64,000 nucleotides of DNA, taken from assembly GCF_000152985.1 (NCBI RefSeq), contig NZ_CH672395.1, forward strand, positions 3,259,823-3,323,822, in the 5' to 3' direction. Both the position numbers and the translations under genes were made by a program. This document shows positions 31,719-41,402 of this stretch, piece by piece. Numbering within the stretch: the first letter of the stretch is position 1; the number at the start of each line of letters is the position of its first letter. The stretch is from Leeuwenhoekiella blandensis MED217 (GTDB lineage Bacteria; Bacteroidota; Bacteroidia; Flavobacteriales; Flavobacteriaceae). Below the pieces are notes generated by a model. That model did not search any database. It was not told where the DNA came from and was given only the letters and a program-made list of their open reading frames with translations.

Positions 31719-32591
31719 TCAATTTTGATTGGTCGACAAATATAATTTAATTCGATCTAATTTATATGCGGTTATTCCGTCAATTTTTAGAAGGTCATCA
31801 AGATTAGACACCCCCTCATGCAAGGTTCTATAATCTATAATATCACGTGCAATTTCAAAAGTAATGTATGGAATTGTAGCCAAATCTGAAGCGTTTGCCG
31901 TATTTACATTCAGCTTTTCAATATCAGGTTTTGTCAATACGGTAAAATGGGTTTTAAGCGCCCGCACTTGCGCCGAAGACAGCCCGTAAACATCATAAAG
32001 TTGATTATCTTCTAAAAATCCGCCGAGGCGTTTACGATAACTAAGTATGCGCTTGGCGAGTTCTTCTGAAATATCAGAGACCGCCATTAATTCCTGAAAG
32101 CTTGCTTTATTTAAATCTGAAACAGGTGCTTTCTCTACATCTCGTTTTTTAGTGGAAGGTTTCTGCTCTCTTTTTGTTACCCAATCAGGAAACTTAAAAT
32201 AAGGCGAGAGCACCGCTAGCAAAGAATCTGAAACGCCGGTCACTTTTTGAAAATCTTCAGCGGAGTTGATCCATTCGTTTTTTTCGCGAAAGCGCAACAA
32301 TTTATCAATTTCCTCAGGCGACATTCCTAACGTGTAGCCTTTATAATCTGTGATGTAATTAGGATTGAAAGGGTAGATTTTCGGCTTCTCCTCTAACTCT
32401 TGTACCTTGAGTTTACGCAGAGAATCTATTTGAAGCTCAAAATTTTCAAGATCAACATCACTTATTTGCTCCGGAGTCCAAAAATAACTTCTAGAAAAAT
32501 AGAGCAGCCAGCTTAGCACTAGTATAAGCACAAAAAGCAAAATCCCACTTCGTTGTCTGCTATCCAGAAAGAAGTGGGATTTTAGTTTCAT
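31719..32591 (-). CDS. Helix-hairpin-helix protein, ComEA-like, membrane anchored
   Basis: 290 residues. One N-terminal transmembrane segment (about residues 15-33, GILLFVLILVLSWLLYF), then a linker and three HhH modules (around FQKVTGVSDSLL, LNKASFQELMAVSDISEELAKR is split across the second, and VNTANASDLATIPYITFEIA). HhH motifs bind DNA without sequence preference; ComEA-type proteins take up DNA in competence, but several flavobacterial members have no proven role. It follows the first AGCS symporter by 15 bases, and its first codons form a large hairpin (32539-32583) that looks like the symporter's terminator. Confidence 0.8.
   Translation of the reverse strand: MKLKSHFFLDSRQRSGILLFVLILVLSWLLYFSRSYFWTPEQISDVDLENFELQIDSLRKLKVQELEEKPKIYPFNPNYITDYKGYTLGMSPEEIDKLLRFREKNEWINSAEDFQKVTGVSDSLLAVLSPYFKFPDWVTKREQKPSTKKRDVEKAPVSDLNKASFQELMAVSDISEELAKRILSYRKRLGGFLEDNQLYDVYGLSSAQVRALKTHFTVLTKPDIEKLNVNTANASDLATIPYITFEIARDIIDYRTLHEGVSNLDDLLKIDGITAYKLDRIKLYLSTNQN
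32539..32583 (-). terminator. Terminator-like inverted repeat inside the start of the HhH gene
   Basis: 13-bp perfect arms AAAATCCCACTTC and GAAGTGGGATTTT, 19-base loop, then GCTTTTTG on the minus strand. It lies in codons about 3-18 of the HhH gene and 24 bases after the stop of the AGCS gene, so it may end the upstream transcript or limit translation of the HhH gene. Confidence 0.55.
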
Positions 32592-32606
32592 AATTAAGTT
32601 CTTAAG

Positions 32607-34271
32607 TTAAGAAGCCTTTTTGGTGCTTTTTGAATCTTTATCAATGGTCGCATCCATTCGCCCAATCTTAATTGCATTGAGATAGGCTTGCAGTTCTTTC
32701 CGCACTTTGGGCGACAACAGGACCAGACCTATAATATTTGGAAATACCATTGCAAAGATCATCGCATCAGAGAAAGCGATTACCGCTCCTAAACTTGATG
32801 AAGCTCCCACAATAACAAAAACTAAGAAGAGTACCTTATAAACAATATCGGTTACTTTGCCTTTTCCGAATAAAAACTTCCAAGACTGAAGCCCATAGTA
32901 AGACCAAGAAATCGCCGTAGAAATAGCAAACAGCACCACCGCGATAGTCAGTACGATAGAGAAGTAAGGAATTGCCGAATCAAAGGCTACCGAAGTAAGA
33001 TCTACACCATTAATAGGCTCATTGGTTTCATTAAGCATCACATTACTTGCCGCATCAAGGTTTCCGTAAGTAAACAGATTGTGTTTTGCGTTTGTAATAA
33101 TAATTACAATTGCGGTCATCGTACAAATGATCACTGTATCAACAAAGGGTCCTAAAGAAGCCGTTAAACCTTCACTTGCAGGATAACGTGTTTTAACTGC
33201 AGAGTGTGCAATTGCTGCAGAACCTACACCTGCCTCATTAGAGAACGCTGCACGTTGAAAACCTACAATCATCACACCTACTACACCACCAAAAGCAGCA
33301 TTAGGATCCATCGCCCCATCCCAAATCTGGCCAAGTGCAAAACCTACCATATCTACATTGATCGCGATGATTATAAAACCAGCCAATACATAAATGATCG
33401 CCATAAAAGGAACCACTTTTTCTGTAAAAGAACCAATACGCTTGATTCCACCGATGATCACAAGACCGATAACTACGGCCATAATGATCCCAAGATATAA
33501 TCCTGCGTTAGGACTATCCCAACCGGTCATTTGAATCAACTGTGAAGAAGCCTGGTTAGACTGAAACATGTTTCCACCTCCAAAAGAAGCACCAATACAC
33601 ATTATCGCAAAAAAGCCGGCCAAAATTTTACCCAGCCAAATCATTTTGAGTTCGTTTAAACCTTTTGAAAGGTAATACATTGGTCCACCGTAGGTTTTAC
33701 CTTGCTCATCAACTTCGCGGTATTTTACACCAAGCGTACATTCTACAAACTTTGACGCCATACCTAAAAGTCCGGCGATGATCATCCATACCGTTGCTCC
33801 TGGCCCACCAATTGCGATGGCTACAGCAACCCCGGCGATATTACCCAAACCTACAGTTGCAGAGAGCGAAGCGGTTAAGGCCTGAAAGTGTGTTACCTCA
33901 CCTTGAACTTCACCGGTAAGCTTGACGGTATCTTTTACTTTGCCGTCCTCAACTACAATATCTTCTTCGGCGGGAACGTAATGATCAAGATCATCATATT
34001 TTCCCCACGCGGTTTTAATACTATCTTTAAAATATCTTAGGTTAACTCCTTTGAAGTAAAGTGTAAAAAACAAAGCCCCTAAAAGCAAAATAAGAATTAC
34101 GATAGGTAATTCTTTTCCGGCGATAACAATCGGGTACATTATTGTTTCTACAATAGGGGTGGTATATTTTTCGAAAGCTGCATTAATCGATTCCCCTACA
34201 CTCATCTCTTCTTGAGCAAATGTCATAAGAGGAAACATTAGACAACAAATGGAAAACATAATTTTCTTCAT
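32607..34271 (-). CDS. Alanine/glycine:cation symporter (AGCS family), first copy
   Basis: 554 residues from the ATG at 34271 (MKKIMFSICCLMFPLMTFAQ), which gives a signal-like first segment cleaved near FAQ; the longer open frame to 34388 is unlikely. Family core: VGLGNIAGVAVAIAIGGPGATVWM, KFVECTLGVKYR, YGGPMYYL, AAFSNEAGVGSAAIAHS and about ten membrane spans. It imports small neutral amino acids with Na+. A 45-residue acidic loop (DDLDHYVPAEEDIVVEDGK) sits between the first two core helices. Tandem with a second AGCS gene upstream (254-base gap) in the same direction. Confidence 0.92.
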   Translation of the reverse strand: MKKIMFSICCLMFPLMTFAQEEMSVGESINAAFEKYTTPIVETIMYPIVIAGKELPIVILILLLGALFFTLYFKGVNLRYFKDSIKTAWGKYDDLDHYVPAEEDIVVEDGKVKDTVKLTGEVQGEVTHFQALTASLSATVGLGNIAGVAVAIAIGGPGATVWMIIAGLLGMASKFVECTLGVKYREVDEQGKTYGGPMYYLSKGLNELKMIWLGKILAGFFAIMCIGASFGGGNMFQSNQASSQLIQMTGWDSPNAGLYLGIIMAVVIGLVIIGGIKRIGSFTEKVVPFMAIIYVLAGFIIIAINVDMVGFALGQIWDGAMDPNAAFGGVVGVMIVGFQRAAFSNEAGVGSAAIAHSAVKTRYPASEGLTASLGPFVDTVIICTMTAIVIIITNAKHNLFTYGNLDAASNVMLNETNEPINGVDLTSVAFDSAIPYFSIVLTIAVVLFAISTAISWSYYGLQSWKFLFGKGKVTDIVYKVLFLVFVIVGASSSLGAVIAFSDAMIFAMVFPNIIGLVLLSPKVRKELQAYLNAIKIGRMDATIDKDSKSTKKAS

Positions 34272-34475
34272 AAGTACTTTTGTATTTGAATAAAATTTTT
34301 GAAGTAAAAGCAGCAAGATGCTAAAAAAATAGGCTTTTTCAAAGGTAAATGCCGTTAAAATAGAATTCCGTTGCATAATTCGCAGCAAAACCTAAGCTTG
34401 TTTTTAAGGCTAAAAAATCTAGAATTTATTGCGATAGCAATTTCAAAAACTCAAGAGCAATTATCCTAAAACAAT

Positions 34476-34506
34476 AAAGCCCAATCTGTTATACAGATTG
34501 GGCTTT
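34476..34506 (-). terminator. Intrinsic terminator of the second AGCS gene
   Basis: 14-bp perfect stem AAAGCCCAATCTGT / ACAGATTGGGCTTT with a TAT-type 3-base loop, 20 bases after the stop at 34526. Confidence 0.85.
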
Positions 34507-34525
34507 TCTATAGAAAACTTCAATA

Positions 34526-36211
34526 TTATTTTAAGGCTTCCTTCTTCAGCTTAATTGCGTCAAGGTATCTGTTGAGTTGCTTTTTAACAACCGGAAACAA
34601 GAAGAACAGTCCAACCATGTTAGGAAAGATCATCGCAAAGATCATTGCATCTGAAAAATCCCAGATCGATCTCATGTTTGCCGCAGCACCAATAATTACA
34701 AAAGTTAGAAACAAAAGTTTGTAAACCATATCTGCAGCTTTTCCTCTTCCGAATAAATATTTCCACGCCTGAAGTCCATAATACGACCAAGAGATCATCG
34801 TAGAAACTGCAAACAGCACTACCGCAACCGTCAGGAAAATATTAGAGAACGGAATATATTCTGCAAAGGCTTTTGAAGTGATTCCTGCACCTTCGTAAGA
34901 CAAACCATCAATGATCACAGCTCCAGAACCGTCTCCTCCATATTCAAAAAAGCCTCCAAAGTTAAAAATAATGATCACGAGCGCAGTCATTGTACAAATT
35001 ACAACCGTATCAATAAATGGCTCTAGCAATGCCACAAGACCTTCACTAGCAGAATACTTTGTACGTACTGCTGAGTGTGCAATAGATGCCGAACCTGCTC
35101 CCGCTTCGTTAGAAAAAGCTGCACGTTTAAAACCTACCAAAAGCACTCCTATGATTGACCCAACTCCAAAAGCAGTAGGATTAAAGGCTTCTTCAATTAT
35201 AAGCCCTATAGCATCATCGATTAATGAGAAGTTTGATCCTATAATATAAATACAAGCAAGAAGGTACATAATTGCCATAAACGGAACCACTTTCTCTGTT
35301 ACCTGAGCAATTCGTTTAATACCTCCAATGATGATGATACCAACCAATATCGCGATTACTACTCCAATCCAAAATCCTGCTCCTGCACTTTCTAGGTTGA
35401 ATAGTTCTTTAATAACAATGGTTGCCTGATTACTTTGAGCGGCATTACCGCCACCAAATGATCCACCAATACAAAAGATTGCAAAGACTACTGCTGCTAT
35501 TTTACCCAGCGTAGCAAAACCTTTTTCTTTTAAACCTTTAGTCAGGTAAAACATAGGACCACCATACACAGTACCATCCTCTCCTACATCTCTGTACTGA
35601 ACACCCAAAGTACATTCTACAAATTTGCTAGACATACCCAGAAGTCCGCACACGATCATCCAGAATGTAGCTCCGGGACCACCAAGTGCGATTGCAAGTG
35701 CCACACCTGCGATGTTTCCGTTTCCTACAGTTCCTGAAACTGCAGTTGCAAGGGCCTGAAAATGGCTCACTTCACCTGCTGAGGACTCGTCTCTTATAGT
35801 TTCAACAATATCACCATCAATTGCCAGATCATCATCAAGCGTCTCGATATGTTGTTCAATATCTACATCATTCAAATCTACACCATTAGCGATTCCATCT
35901 TCACCGTATAAAACTTTGGCTCCGTGATTTTCAATATCTTCATATTTCCCGCGAACAGTTTGAATCGCTCTCCAGAAATATCTAAAGTTTGGAAACCCAA
36001 AATAAACAGTAAAAAACAAAGCACTAAAAACGAGTAGAATCAGTACAAAAGGAATATCAAAAACAGTAAAAAACACCACACTTGAAAAGAAGTTAGAGAC
36101 TGGTGCAAAAGCCTGATCGATCTGATCATCTATTCCTATTTCGGCTGCTTCCTGAGCAGCACCAATAAAAGAAATGAATAGGAAAACAAGTAGGGATAAT
36201 TTGTGTTTCAT
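34526..36211 (-). CDS. Alanine/glycine:cation symporter (AGCS family), second copy
   Basis: 561 residues from the ATG at 36211 (MKHKLSLLVFLFISFIGAAQ); a TTG two codons earlier is not preferred. The same core motifs as its neighbour are present (NGNIAGVALAIALGGPGATFWM, KFVECTLGVQYRDVG, AAFSNEAGAGSASIAHS), with about ten spans. The soluble loop after the first core helix is longer and strongly acidic (VDLNDVDIEQHIETLDDD). Its terminator at 34476-34506 separates it from the first copy, so they are independent units and likely differ in substrate or regulation. Confidence 0.92.
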   Translation of the reverse strand: MKHKLSLLVFLFISFIGAAQEAAEIGIDDQIDQAFAPVSNFFSSVVFFTVFDIPFVLILLVFSALFFTVYFGFPNFRYFWRAIQTVRGKYEDIENHGAKVLYGEDGIANGVDLNDVDIEQHIETLDDDLAIDGDIVETIRDESSAGEVSHFQALATAVSGTVGNGNIAGVALAIALGGPGATFWMIVCGLLGMSSKFVECTLGVQYRDVGEDGTVYGGPMFYLTKGLKEKGFATLGKIAAVVFAIFCIGGSFGGGNAAQSNQATIVIKELFNLESAGAGFWIGVVIAILVGIIIIGGIKRIAQVTEKVVPFMAIMYLLACIYIIGSNFSLIDDAIGLIIEEAFNPTAFGVGSIIGVLLVGFKRAAFSNEAGAGSASIAHSAVRTKYSASEGLVALLEPFIDTVVICTMTALVIIIFNFGGFFEYGGDGSGAVIIDGLSYEGAGITSKAFAEYIPFSNIFLTVAVVLFAVSTMISWSYYGLQAWKYLFGRGKAADMVYKLLFLTFVIIGAAANMRSIWDFSDAMIFAMIFPNMVGLFFLFPVVKKQLNRYLDAIKLKKEALK

Positions 36212-36300
36212 GCGCAAGCAAAATATTTAGTTAGTGATTGAAGCGGCCTTACAATCATTAAATAATATGTATTGCACACTACCGAAACGTAAACATAACA

Positions 36301-37308
36301 CTAAATCGCAAATTCTCTATGTAAATTTTCAATCTGTTCGGGCCTTCCTATGACAATAAGTATAGAACCTCGCTCTAATTTGAGCGAAGCTTCAGGATTT
36401 ATGATATAATCACCATCTGCCGATTTATATCCAATAATCGAGCACCCGGTTTTATTCCGCAGGTCAATATCCCGTATCGATCGTGTCTTTAAATCAGGAC
36501 AAACCGCCTCAAAAGTTATTTGCTGAACGTTCACACGACCTTCGGTAGCTACTTGTAAATTATCGAGAAACTCCACTAAATCTGGCACTACCACCAGCGA
36601 AGCCATATGGTCTCCACCAATTTTATCTGGCATAATCACATTATCTGCCCCGGCAAATTTCAGTTTTTGATAGGTGGTTTCTTCTGAAGCCCTACTGATG
36701 ATCTTAAGCTGCGGATTTATCTGACGCGCAGAAAGCACCACAAACAAATTGTCTGAATCATCGGGCAACGCAGAAATTAAAGTCGAAGCGCGCTTTACAC
36801 CGGCTTGAACCAAAACCTCATCCTCGTTTGCATTCCCGGTGACAAATAGATTGGTGTCAGAATGAAATTTATTCACGATTTCCTCGTCACGTTCGATCAC
36901 AACAAAAGGCCTCCCGTATGTAGTAAGTTTTTGGGCAGCTTGCTTACCGTTGCGACCAAACCCCACAACAATAACATGATTATTTAAACTGTCTATCTTT
37001 TTTTGCACACTACGCTGTTTTATAAGTTCAAAATTACTGCGACTCAAAATGTATTCGGTAATGATCGAAATGGCATACCCCAAAACGATCACACTCACCA
37101 AAATTAAAATTACCGTAAAAATCTTTGCTGAATCATTAAGCGGCTGCACTTCTCCAAAACCTACCGTACTAATGGTGATCATCGTCATATAAACGGCATC
37201 AGTCCAGGAGTATTCCGCTAAAAACCGAAACCCAAAAACACCGAGCATCAGCATACTTATGATTAAAAGTATGGCTACGTAGATTCGGCTTCTAAAAATT
37301 TTCAGCAT
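36301..37308 (-). CDS. Potassium channel with RCK (TrkA-N/TrkA-C) gating domain
   Basis: 335 residues. Two transmembrane helices flank a pore loop with selectivity filter TVGFGE (residues about 48-53); an RCK domain with the Rossmann motif GFGRNGKQA (about residue 117) and a TrkA-C domain (KTRSIRDIDLRNKTGCSIIG) follow. This is the MthK/Kch-type ligand-gated K+ channel layout in the inner membrane. It starts three bases after the stop of the PspC-domain gene, so the two are very likely translated from one message. Confidence 0.9.
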   Translation of the reverse strand: MLKIFRSRIYVAILLIISMLMLGVFGFRFLAEYSWTDAVYMTMITISTVGFGEVQPLNDSAKIFTVILILVSVIVLGYAISIITEYILSRSNFELIKQRSVQKKIDSLNNHVIVVGFGRNGKQAAQKLTTYGRPFVVIERDEEIVNKFHSDTNLFVTGNANEDEVLVQAGVKRASTLISALPDDSDNLFVVLSARQINPQLKIISRASEETTYQKLKFAGADNVIMPDKIGGDHMASLVVVPDLVEFLDNLQVATEGRVNVQQITFEAVCPDLKTRSIRDIDLRNKTGCSIIGYKSADGDYIINPEASLKLERGSILIVIGRPEQIENLHREFAI

Positions 37309-37311
37309 AAA

Positions 37312-37539
37312 TTATAAATCAAAAACAGAGGTTCGTTTAGTATAAACCAGATCTTTCAGCCTAAGCCAAAAAGCTAAAACCAAATACACAGCAAAGCCCA
37401 AGCCTGCTGTAGCAAAAGACAGGTAGATAAAAAACAAGCGTACATTCTTGGCTCGTATTCCTAAACGATCTGCAAGTCTTGACGACACATAAAAACCGTT
37501 TCGCTCAAAAAAGTGCCGTATCGCATAAATTAATTTCAT
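37312..37539 (-). CDS. Small PspC-domain membrane protein
   Basis: 75 residues. The N-terminal part (RNGFYVSSRLADRLGIRAKNVRLFFIYLSF) resembles the PspC domain, followed by one clear membrane helix (about residues 37-62). PspC proteins take part in envelope stress responses in Proteobacteria; in Bacteroidota the role of such short versions is not known. Tight coupling to the downstream K+ channel gene (3-base gap) hints at a linked role, which is only an inference. Confidence 0.75.
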   Translation of the reverse strand: MKLIYAIRHFFERNGFYVSSRLADRLGIRAKNVRLFFIYLSFATAGLGFAVYLVLAFWLRLKDLVYTKRTSVFDL

Positions 37540-37599
37540 AGGATCAGGTTTTATTCAAGTGCAAAATACAACTACTCTTCAAAAATAAAAGTATAGTTG

Positions 37600-38886
37600 C
37601 TAAGCATTAGCAATTAAATAATTGCCTAACTCACACTGCAAACATCTATTTAAATCACAATATTTCGTTTTTAAATGGAGTAACGCCTGACTGTGCAGGG
37701 CATCTTTTTTAAACTTCAGTATTTCTTCAAAATTTTTAATCACCCTATTGTTCTCTAACGGAATGCTCGCCAACAGCATCAATAATTGCTCCTGATTATC
37801 CAAACCTCGGGCGCGAGCATAAGCAAATTGCACCGGGATGATCGTATTTATAATAAGTACATCTATAAAGGCTTTGGATAAATATTTAGACCGAGGCGTA
37901 TGTGATTTGTCAAACGTAAAATGGGTCTTCCAATAAGTTGAGGTTTCTACTTTAAATATATTCTGAATCTCATCTCGTGTTTTTGCGTTCATAAGGCTAG
38001 AAAAGAGCGTATCATTTTTGGTGTACAACATCGCCAATTGAGATAACCTGATCGTAGGAAAATTAGGTGGTCGCAATTTAAAGAATTGAACCTGATGATC
38101 AATAGCGCTTGGAAGGTCAAACTTTTTTTGATTATAGTCAAAATCGGCTTTCCACTGCACAAGTTCTTGACTATCTAAACGCGCTTTAAGCAAACCGGCA
38201 AGACCTAGCAAAATAGGCTCAAGCTGTTCTTGACGCGCGAGTTTACGCACTGTTTTAAAAGGTATTTTCTGAGCAAGCTCTTCAAAAGCATCAGCATTGA
38301 TGACAGTACCAAAATTGCGCATCAATGTTTGAAACAGCACAGCTTCCCAATCGCCTTGGGTCGCTGTCAATTTTTGCTGCACTTGAGTCACTTTGTACTC
38401 CAGGCGCTCAAAATAAACACGCTCTAGCCAATGTTCCAAACGATCAGTCGGAACCTCAGCGATAGAAGTCTCACAATTGATAAAGCCCGACTTTTGTATT
38501 TCGACCAGATTGCGATAGTTATGAAGCAATGTAGTAGGTATTTTATTTTTTAACACCAATGTAGGTATTGGCAAATTGGCCTTATCATACACCGCACAGT
38601 CATCTTCCCAAACGACGTGCAAAATCACATTATCGTAGGCCGCATCGGTCTCGTGTCGATGCATATACCAATCGGAGCTTTTACTATGAATCTCTACGTT
38701 GCCCGCCCAAAGCTGATCATCTATGCGTACCTGAGCATTAAAAAAATCGGGGCCTGCCAATTGGTTATACCTTCCCGGATTAAGAATTTGAATCTTTTTC
38801 TTTTCATCAGATAGCAGAATTTGGCCCGAAGTAGCTCCTTCAAACTTTCTAAACTGCCATATATAATGTAAAAAGGACTCCTTCAT
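37600..38886 (-). CDS. DUF2851 family protein
   Basis: 428 residues, soluble, no signal peptide. Begins MKESFLHYIWQFRKFE and contains LNPGRYNQLAGPDFFNAQVRI and GNVEIHSKSSDWYMHRH, the hallmark block of the DUF2851 family; function unknown. A conserved Cys pair at the C-terminus (CDLNRCLQCELG) could bind metal. First of a three-gene minus-strand set (DUF2851, PspC, K+ channel), with 60 bases to the PspC gene. Confidence 0.85.
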   Translation of the reverse strand: MKESFLHYIWQFRKFEGATSGQILLSDEKKKIQILNPGRYNQLAGPDFFNAQVRIDDQLWAGNVEIHSKSSDWYMHRHETDAAYDNVILHVVWEDDCAVYDKANLPIPTLVLKNKIPTTLLHNYRNLVEIQKSGFINCETSIAEVPTDRLEHWLERVYFERLEYKVTQVQQKLTATQGDWEAVLFQTLMRNFGTVINADAFEELAQKIPFKTVRKLARQEQLEPILLGLAGLLKARLDSQELVQWKADFDYNQKKFDLPSAIDHQVQFFKLRPPNFPTIRLSQLAMLYTKNDTLFSSLMNAKTRDEIQNIFKVETSTYWKTHFTFDKSHTPRSKYLSKAFIDVLIINTIIPVQFAYARARGLDNQEQLLMLLASIPLENNRVIKNFEEILKFKKDALHSQALLHLKTKYCDLNRCLQCELGNYLIANA

Positions 38887-38973
38887 TAGCTTAAAGTTAA
38901 AGCAATTTTAGCATAACCTTAATAGCCTCAACACTTAAGCCTGACTAATTTTATAAAAAACTAAAAAACAACT

Positions 38974-39504
38974 ATGAAAAATTCAATTTTAACCTTAGGC
39001 CTAGCGGCATCTGTATTAGTTGCCTCTTGCGGAGACCGAAAAACAGAAGATAACGGCGAGATCGAACTTGAAGCACAAAACCAACAAGTAACTCCTGAAG
39101 ATATGTTTCAAACCTCTGGGGAAGATGGAGAAACTTCGCCTGAAGATTTAGCAGAAATCAATAGCGCAAAAAAAGTCATCAACGACTATTTTGATGCCAT
39201 CGAGCGAGGAACTTTTAACGAAGCTTACGAGAGCTTGGCAAAAACCAACAGCGACCGTACAACCCCTTCTGAATTTGCCGAAAAATATGCCGATGTTGAA
39301 TCTGCTACGGTAAGCTATACCACCAATCCTGAAGTTGTAAAAGGAGCCAACGGAACCGACGTGAAGCTACCGTTTAGATATACCATTTTAACCAAAGACG
39401 GCAACTCGATGACCTACAATGGCTCTGCAATGATCGTTAAAAGTAGTGAAGAAGATGCTGATTATATGATTCAAGGAATGACGATGAATCGTGAAGAAAG
39501 CTAA
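38974..39504 (+). CDS. Small lipoprotein of unknown function
   Basis: 176 residues. The signal peptide ends in a lipobox (VLVASC, Cys19), after which an acidic, Gln/Glu-rich linker of about 45 residues precedes a compact domain (SAKKVINDYFDAIERGTFNEAYE) similar in style to DUF4878/NTF2-like folds, which carry a helix, then a mixed sheet. No catalytic motif is seen. Likely an outer- or inner-membrane anchored periplasmic protein. It stands alone between the DUF2851 gene and the cysteine-synthase-family gene, convergent with the latter (18-base gap). Confidence 0.75.
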   Translation: MKNSILTLGLAASVLVASCGDRKTEDNGEIELEAQNQQVTPEDMFQTSGEDGETSPEDLAEINSAKKVINDYFDAIERGTFNEAYESLAKTNSDRTTPSEFAEKYADVESATVSYTTNPEVVKGANGTDVKLPFRYTILTKDGNSMTYNGSAMIVKSSEEDADYMIQGMTMNREES

Positions 39505-39522
39505 AATAACTCTCATTTAAAG

Positions 39523-40503
39523 TTATTCTAAAAATCCTTTTTCGCGCATCCACACGTCATTATATATTTTATTGATATAGCGACTTCCGTGATCGTGAAA
39601 AAGGATTACTACTATATCGCCTTTTTTAAAATGCTGCTTCAACTGCAACAATCCTTTTATTGCAGCTCCCGCTGAATTCCCTAGGAAGAAGCCTTCCTCT
39701 TTTGCCAATCTTCTGGTATAAATCGCAGCATCTTTATCGGTTACTTTGGTAAAGCCGTCGATTACTTCAAAGTCTACATTTTCTGGTAGAATATCCTCCC
39801 CTATCCCTTCGGTAATGTATGGGTAGATTTCATTTTCATCAAAAACGCCGGTCTCGTGATACTTTTTAAAAACCGAGCCGTAGGTGTCAACACCCCAAAT
39901 TTTAATATTGGGATTTTTTGATTTCAAATAATTCCCCACACCCGAAATGGTTCCACCGGTTCCTACACCACAAATAAAATGAGTCACTTTTCCATCGGTT
40001 TGTTCCCAGATCTCGGGTCCGGTAGATTCAAAATGCGCTTTGGTATTGCTAGGATTATCATATTGATTAACATACCAAGAATTGGGCGTCTCTTCAGCTA
40101 AGCGCTTTGAAGTACTGTAATAAGATTGCGGATCATCTGGCGCAACATCTGTGGGACAAACCACAACTTCACAACCTACTGCTTTAAGCACATCAATCTT
40201 TTCTTTACTCTGCTTATCTGAAATTACACAAATCATTTTGTAGCCTTTAACAATTGCTGCAAGCGCCAATCCCATTCCTGTGTTTCCCGAAGTTCCTTCG
40301 ATTATGGTCCCACCCGGCTTGATCAGACCTTCAGCTTCAGCATCCTCAACCATTTTTAACGCCATCCGATCTTTAGTAGAATTTCCGGGATTGAAGGTTT
40401 CATACTTAGCGAGTACCAGGCAAGGTAATTCCGCAGTGAGCTTGTTCATTTTTACAAGCGGCGTGTTCCCAATTGTTCCTAATATATTTTCAGCGTAATG
40501 CAT
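39523..40503 (-). CDS. PLP-dependent cysteine synthase family protein
   Basis: 326 residues of fold type II PLP enzyme. The Schiff-base lysine is Lys44 in NPGNSTKDR; the substrate loop GTSGNTG and the phosphate-binding GTGGT are intact. Such enzymes make cysteine from O-acetylserine or cystathionine from homocysteine and serine. The protein lacks the regulatory C-terminal CBS domains of full cystathionine beta-synthase. I cannot decide between O-acetylserine sulfhydrylase and cystathionine beta-synthase activity. It is monocistronic on the minus strand. Confidence 0.88.
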   Translation of the reverse strand: MHYAENILGTIGNTPLVKMNKLTAELPCLVLAKYETFNPGNSTKDRMALKMVEDAEAEGLIKPGGTIIEGTSGNTGMGLALAAIVKGYKMICVISDKQSKEKIDVLKAVGCEVVVCPTDVAPDDPQSYYSTSKRLAEETPNSWYVNQYDNPSNTKAHFESTGPEIWEQTDGKVTHFICGVGTGGTISGVGNYLKSKNPNIKIWGVDTYGSVFKKYHETGVFDENEIYPYITEGIGEDILPENVDFEVIDGFTKVTDKDAAIYTRRLAKEEGFFLGNSAGAAIKGLLQLKQHFKKGDIVVILFHDHGSRYINKIYNDVWMREKGFLE

Positions 40504-40642
40504 AAGGTTCGATTTTTGAAGCCTACCAGTTTGAAGAATTTGCTACTGAAAACCAAAACCGATAAACTATTTCTAAAAATTATAGATAAAAACCGACCCT
40601 CACTGAAGGTTTAACAACAATTTGATGTTTTCAACCTTAGAT

Positions 40643-41299
40643 TTAAGAATTTACTTTTTTACGCTTTTTAAATCCGCCACGTATTTTTATGATATAATAA
40701 ATGATGAACGCATTACCTATAATCGAAGGAAGAATCCAAACCATTAGGCCCTGCACTTTCATACCTCCAACCAGAAACGCCGTTACCGATGCAATGTAAG
40801 CGCCTGTGATTTTACCAATGTGCTGCGCCAACCAGCCTGTTTTTGATTTTCTGGGATTACGCCAAAACCTAAAGTCTTGAAAACACAATACAAGGCTGAT
40901 TATTCCGAAGAAAATAAAAAGAATCTTGTTTCCAAAAACATTTAAAACTCCGGAAAGAATCATCATTAAAGACAAGATAGTCATCGTGATTGTGATCGCC
41001 CAGTCTGCTTTTGTTACTTGTGCCGTTTTAAGTTTAAAACGTAACACACGTTTTCCCACAAGAACCATATAAATGGTAAAAAGCCCGATCAAAAATAAAA
41101 ACGGACTGTAATGCCCGGGCATACTGGCGATAGGTAAAGAAAGTCCTGAGCTCACCAACATACCTATAACAAACCACTTCCCTGATTTTTTGTGAATTTT
41201 ACTTCCCTTTTTGGTTACTAGACTTAAGGTTCCCGAAATCAAACCTATTCCTCCAAAAAAAGCGTGAATATAAATTGCGATGCGTATTGCTGTTTCCAT
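40643..41299 (-). CDS. Multi-pass membrane protein, DUF2306-like
   Basis: 218 residues with about seven hydrophobic helices. The segment IHAFFGGIGLISGTLSLV, then KGSKIHKKSGKWFVIGML (His-Lys spacing in a loop), resembles DUF2306-type proteins in which histidines lie at helix ends, but the match is by eye. A conserved-looking LAQHIGKITGAYIASVTAFLV follows. No function is known. It lies alone between two minus-strand genes; nothing in the flanks suggests a pathway. Confidence 0.6.
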   Translation of the reverse strand: METAIRIAIYIHAFFGGIGLISGTLSLVTKKGSKIHKKSGKWFVIGMLVSSGLSLPIASMPGHYSPFLFLIGLFTIYMVLVGKRVLRFKLKTAQVTKADWAITITMTILSLMMILSGVLNVFGNKILFIFFGIISLVLCFQDFRFWRNPRKSKTGWLAQHIGKITGAYIASVTAFLVGGMKVQGLMVWILPSIIGNAFIIYYIIKIRGGFKKRKKVNS

Positions 41300-41402
41300 A
41301 ATTGAAGTTTTAATTACACCTCAAAGATGCAGGCTTACAGCAAGTTGCTCAATTAGATCTTACTCAATTGTCATAAAAACGTTCTCAATTGTAAAGGAAG
41401 CA

